From contig JADGHK010000152.1 in NCBI GenBank assembly GCA_019686145.1, forward strand, positions 1 through 6,380: a DNA stretch of 6,380 nucleotides, written 5' to 3'. The position numbers and the translations under genes were made by a program. Numbering within the stretch: position 1 is the first letter of the stretch; each line of letters begins with the position of its first letter. This DNA comes from Bryobacteraceae bacterium. Lineage in GTDB: Bacteria > Acidobacteriota > Terriglobia > Bryobacterales > Bryobacteraceae. Below are positions 4,145 to 6,380 of the stretch, piece after piece. The notes under the pieces were generated by a model. That model was not told the origin of the DNA, made no database searches, and was given only the letters and a program-made list of their open reading frames with translations.

Positions 4145-6238
4145 ATGCCACGCACGGTACCGTTAGAAAAAATGAGGAACATCGGCATCATGGCCCACAT
4201 CGATGCCGGTAAGACGACCACGACGGAACGCATTCTGTACTACACCGGTCGGACGTATAAGATCGGCGAGGTTCATGAAGGCACTGCCGTCATGGACTGG
4301 ATGGCTCAGGAGCAGGAACGCGGGATCACCATCACTTCAGCCGCCACCACGTGCGAATGGCGCGATTACCACATCAACATCATCGATACGCCTGGCCACG
4401 TCGACTTTACTGCTGAAGTGGAACGCAGCCTGCGCGTCCTGGACGGAGCTGTCGCAGTATTCGACGCGGTTGCCGGCGTTCAGCCTCAATCCGAGACGGT
4501 CTGGCGTCAGGCGGACAAGTATCGCGTTCCGCGCATCTGCTTCATCAATAAGATGGACCGTGTTGGCGCGGACTTCTACCACGCGGTGTCCACCATTGTG
4601 GACCGCTTGAAGGCCCGGCCGGTTCCGATCCAGCTCCCGGTTGGAGCGGAAGATCAGTTCAAGGGCGTTATCGACCTGATCAGGATGAAGGCACGCATCT
4701 GGCGCGATGAGACGCTGGGTGCGAAGTATGACGATGTCGACATTCCGGCAGACCTCCTTGAAAAGGCGCAGGAATACCGGAACCAGATGATTGAGGCGAT
4801 CTCGGAAAGCGACGACACGCTCTTCGAGAAATTCATCGAGGGCCAGGCGCTTACCGAGCAGGAGATTCTGCAGGGGATTCGCAAGGCAACCATCGAGCAG
4901 AAGATCTTTCCGGTCATCTGCGGCTCCTCGTTCAAGAACAAAGGCGTTCAGAATCTCCTCGACGCCGTTGTCGATTTCCTGCCCTCCCCGGTCGACATTC
5001 CTCCCGTTCAAGGTACCGCCGTTGACAATCCGGAAGAGCTGATGGAGCGCAAGGCTTCGGATGACGAGCCCTTCTCCGCTCTGGTCTTCAAGATCATGAC
5101 GGACCCCTTCGTCGGCCAGCTCGCATTCCTTCGCGTTTACTCCGGCAAGCTCAGCAACGGCGACTCCGTGCTGAATGTCGGCAAGAACCGCAAGGAGCGC
5201 ATCGGCCGCCTGGTGAAGATGCACGCCAACAAGCGCGAGGAAATTCAGGAAGTGCTTGCTGGAGACATCTGCGCCGCCGTCGGGTTGAAGACGGTCAGCA
5301 CCGGCGACACGATCTGCGACGAGCAGGCTCCCATTATTCTCGAGTCCATCGACTTCCCCGCCCCGGTCATCCAGCTTGCGATTGAGCCGAAGACGAAGGC
5401 CGATCAGGAGAAACTTGGCATGGCGATCGCCAAGCTGGTTCAGGAGGACCCGACGCTGAAGGTTTCGACAGATACCGACACAGGGCAGACGATTCTCGCC
5501 GGCATGGGCGAGCTGCACCTCGAAATTATCGTCGACCGCCTGCAGCGCGAGTTCAACGTGGGCGCCAACGTCGGCAAGCCGCAGGTTGCATATCGCGAGA
5601 CGGTTCGCCGTCCGGCCGAGGGCGAAGGCCGGTTTGTCCGCCAGACCGGCGGTAAAGGCCAGTACGGTCACGTTAAGATCCGGATCGAGCCTCTCGAAGA
5701 GGGCAAGGGTTTCGAGTTTGTGAACGCCATTGTTGGCGGCGTCGTTCCTAAGGAATACGTTCCGGCTGTGGAGAAGGGCATCGTGGAAGCGCTCGAGGGC
5801 GGTATTCTCGCCGGGTATCCGATGTCGGACCTGCGAGTGACCCTCTACGACGGCAGCTACCACGAGGTCGACTCTTCGGAAATGGCCTTCAAGATTGCCG
5901 GCTCCATGGCGATTAAGGATGCGGCGCAGAAGGCGAAACCGGTGCTCCTTGAGCCGATCATGGCCGTGGAGGTCGTGGTGCCCGATGAATACATGGGCGC
6001 CGTAAACGGTGACTTGATCTCCCGCCGCGGACGGCTGGAGGGTATGGAGTTGCGCGGCACAACTCAGATCATCAAAGCCATGGTGCCGCTGTCTGAGATG
6101 TTTGGCTACGCGACCGAGCTGCGCTCGCGCACGCAAGGCCGCGGCAGCTTCACAATGCACTTTGGGCGCTACGAAGAAGTGCCCGCGTCGCTGGCAGAGG
6201 AAATCATCAGCAAGGTGCAAGGCAAGGTTACTGGTTAA
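4145..6238 (+). CDS. fusA: Translation elongation factor G
   Basis: EF-G is the GTPase that drives tRNA-mRNA translocation and, with ribosome recycling factor, splits ribosomes after termination. The 697-residue product is full length and has all G motifs: AHIDAGKTT (17-25), RGITIT in switch I (59-64), DTPGH with the catalytic His85 (81-85), NKMD (135-138) and GSS (260-262). Domain II covers roughly 290-403, including SDDEPFSALVFKI (305-317). Domain III runs about 404-482 with AGMGELHLEIIVDR (452-465). Domain IV runs about 483-604 with GGKGQYGHV (502-510) and the tip loop GSYHEVDSSE (570-579, His573). Domain V contains PLSEMFGYATELRS (648-661). The start is fixed by the conserved PRT-PLEKMRNIGI N-terminus. 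The upstream AAAGG (4126-4130) is a weak, distant ribosome binding site, so coupling to rpsG is likely. Its place in the str operon and intact motifs mark it as the main EF-G, not a paralogue. Confidence 0.98.
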   Translation: MPRTVPLEKMRNIGIMAHIDAGKTTTTERILYYTGRTYKIGEVHEGTAVMDWMAQEQERGITITSAATTCEWRDYHINIIDTPGHVDFTAEVERSLRVLDGAVAVFDAVAGVQPQSETVWRQADKYRVPRICFINKMDRVGADFYHAVSTIVDRLKARPVPIQLPVGAEDQFKGVIDLIRMKARIWRDETLGAKYDDVDIPADLLEKAQEYRNQMIEAISESDDTLFEKFIEGQALTEQEILQGIRKATIEQKIFPVICGSSFKNKGVQNLLDAVVDFLPSPVDIPPVQGTAVDNPEELMERKASDDEPFSALVFKIMTDPFVGQLAFLRVYSGKLSNGDSVLNVGKNRKERIGRLVKMHANKREEIQEVLAGDICAAVGLKTVSTGDTICDEQAPIILESIDFPAPVIQLAIEPKTKADQEKLGMAIAKLVQEDPTLKVSTDTDTGQTILAGMGELHLEIIVDRLQREFNVGANVGKPQVAYRETVRRPAEGEGRFVRQTGGKGQYGHVKIRIEPLEEGKGFEFVNAIVGGVVPKEYVPAVEKGIVEALEGGILAGYPMSDLRVTLYDGSYHEVDSSEMAFKIAGSMAIKDAAQKAKPVLLEPIMAVEVVVPDEYMGAVNGDLISRRGRLEGMELRGTTQIIKAMVPLSEMFGYATELRSRTQGRGSFTMHFGRYEEVPASLAEEIISKVQGKVTG

Positions 6239-6264
6239 CAGCTACCAACAAGATCAGTTCCACT

Positions 6265-6269
6265 AGGAG
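6265..6269 (+). promoter_or_regulatory. Ribosome binding site of tuf
   Basis: AGGAG lies 11 bases before the ATG at 6281. It is the strongest Shine-Dalgarno in the str operon, consistent with the high abundance of EF-Tu relative to its operon partners. No promoter is evident in the 42-base fusA-tuf gap. Confidence 0.75.
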
Positions 6270-6280
6270 AACGAACAACT

Positions 6281-6380
6281 ATGGCGAAGGAAAAATTTGA
6301 TCGCAGCAAGCCGCACGTGAATATCGGAACGATTGGTCACATTGACCACGGGAAGACGACGTTGACGGCGGCGATCACGA
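6281..6380 (+). CDS. tuf: Translation elongation factor Tu, N-terminal 33 codons, cut off by window edge
   Basis: EF-Tu delivers aminoacyl-tRNA to the ribosomal A site in a GTP-dependent way. Only the N-terminus is present. MAKEKFDRSKPHVNIGTIG leads into the P-loop GHIDHGKT (19-26), then TLTAAIT. This is unmistakably EF-Tu and differs clearly from the EF-G P-loop AHIDAGKT. It follows fusA by 42 bases in the canonical str order. The frame is open to the window edge. Many bacteria carry a second tuf copy, which cannot be judged here. Confidence 0.97.
   Translation, partial: MAKEKFDRSKPHVNIGTIGHIDHGKTTLTAAIT

Noticed and set aside
4337..6220. A 627-codon open frame on the minus strand opposite fusA
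   Set aside because: It lies entirely antisense to a perfectly conserved EF-G gene. Its protein has no recognisable domain and is rich in His, Arg, Asn and Leu, the pattern expected from reverse reading of GC-rich codons.

Overview
The window looks like chromosomal DNA from a moderately GC-rich, Gram-negative-type bacterium. It contains no mobile elements, CRISPR arrays, tRNA or rRNA genes. The ribosomal protein and EF-G sequences are vertically inherited housekeeping types. Together with an FtsX-type permease plus a CrtC/AttH-like secreted protein, they would fit Acidobacteriota (Solibacter/Bryobacter-like) or a neighbouring phylum. That taxonomic guess is by recollection of sequence flavour only and has low to moderate confidence.

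Left part (1-2857): the 3' portion of a two-FtsX-domain ABC transporter permease runs in from the left edge. Its stop overlaps the start of the next gene by 4 bases (ATGA). That gene encodes a secreted two-lipocalin-domain protein of the CrtC/AttH-like family. The pair resembles the last two members of AttEFGH-like export cassettes; the ATPase would be expected upstream, outside the window. The likely job is moving or processing a lipophilic envelope compound, but the substrate is unknown.

Middle (2858-3249): a 392-base gap without a convincing protein gene. It holds two sigma70-like promoter candidates (TTACAT-N16-TATCAT, and the better TTGACA-N17-TATTCT). After these comes a leader of about 255 nt with several stem-loops, some of them mutually exclusive, ending in a GGGAG ribosome binding site. 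This is the least explained and most interesting part of the window.

Right part (3250-6380): the classical str operon in canonical order, rpsL (S12), rpsG (S7), fusA (EF-G), and the first 33 codons of tuf (EF-Tu). The genes are separated by only 22, 21 and 42 bases and read as one transcription unit. All make parts of the translating ribosome or its GTPase factors. All visible functional motifs are intact. The operon is not preceded by rpoBC, its frequent upstream neighbour.

Overall this is an ordinary chromosomal region. I see no clear sign of a new multi-gene system. The best candidates for something undescribed are the structured str-operon leader and the function of the permease/lipocalin pair.
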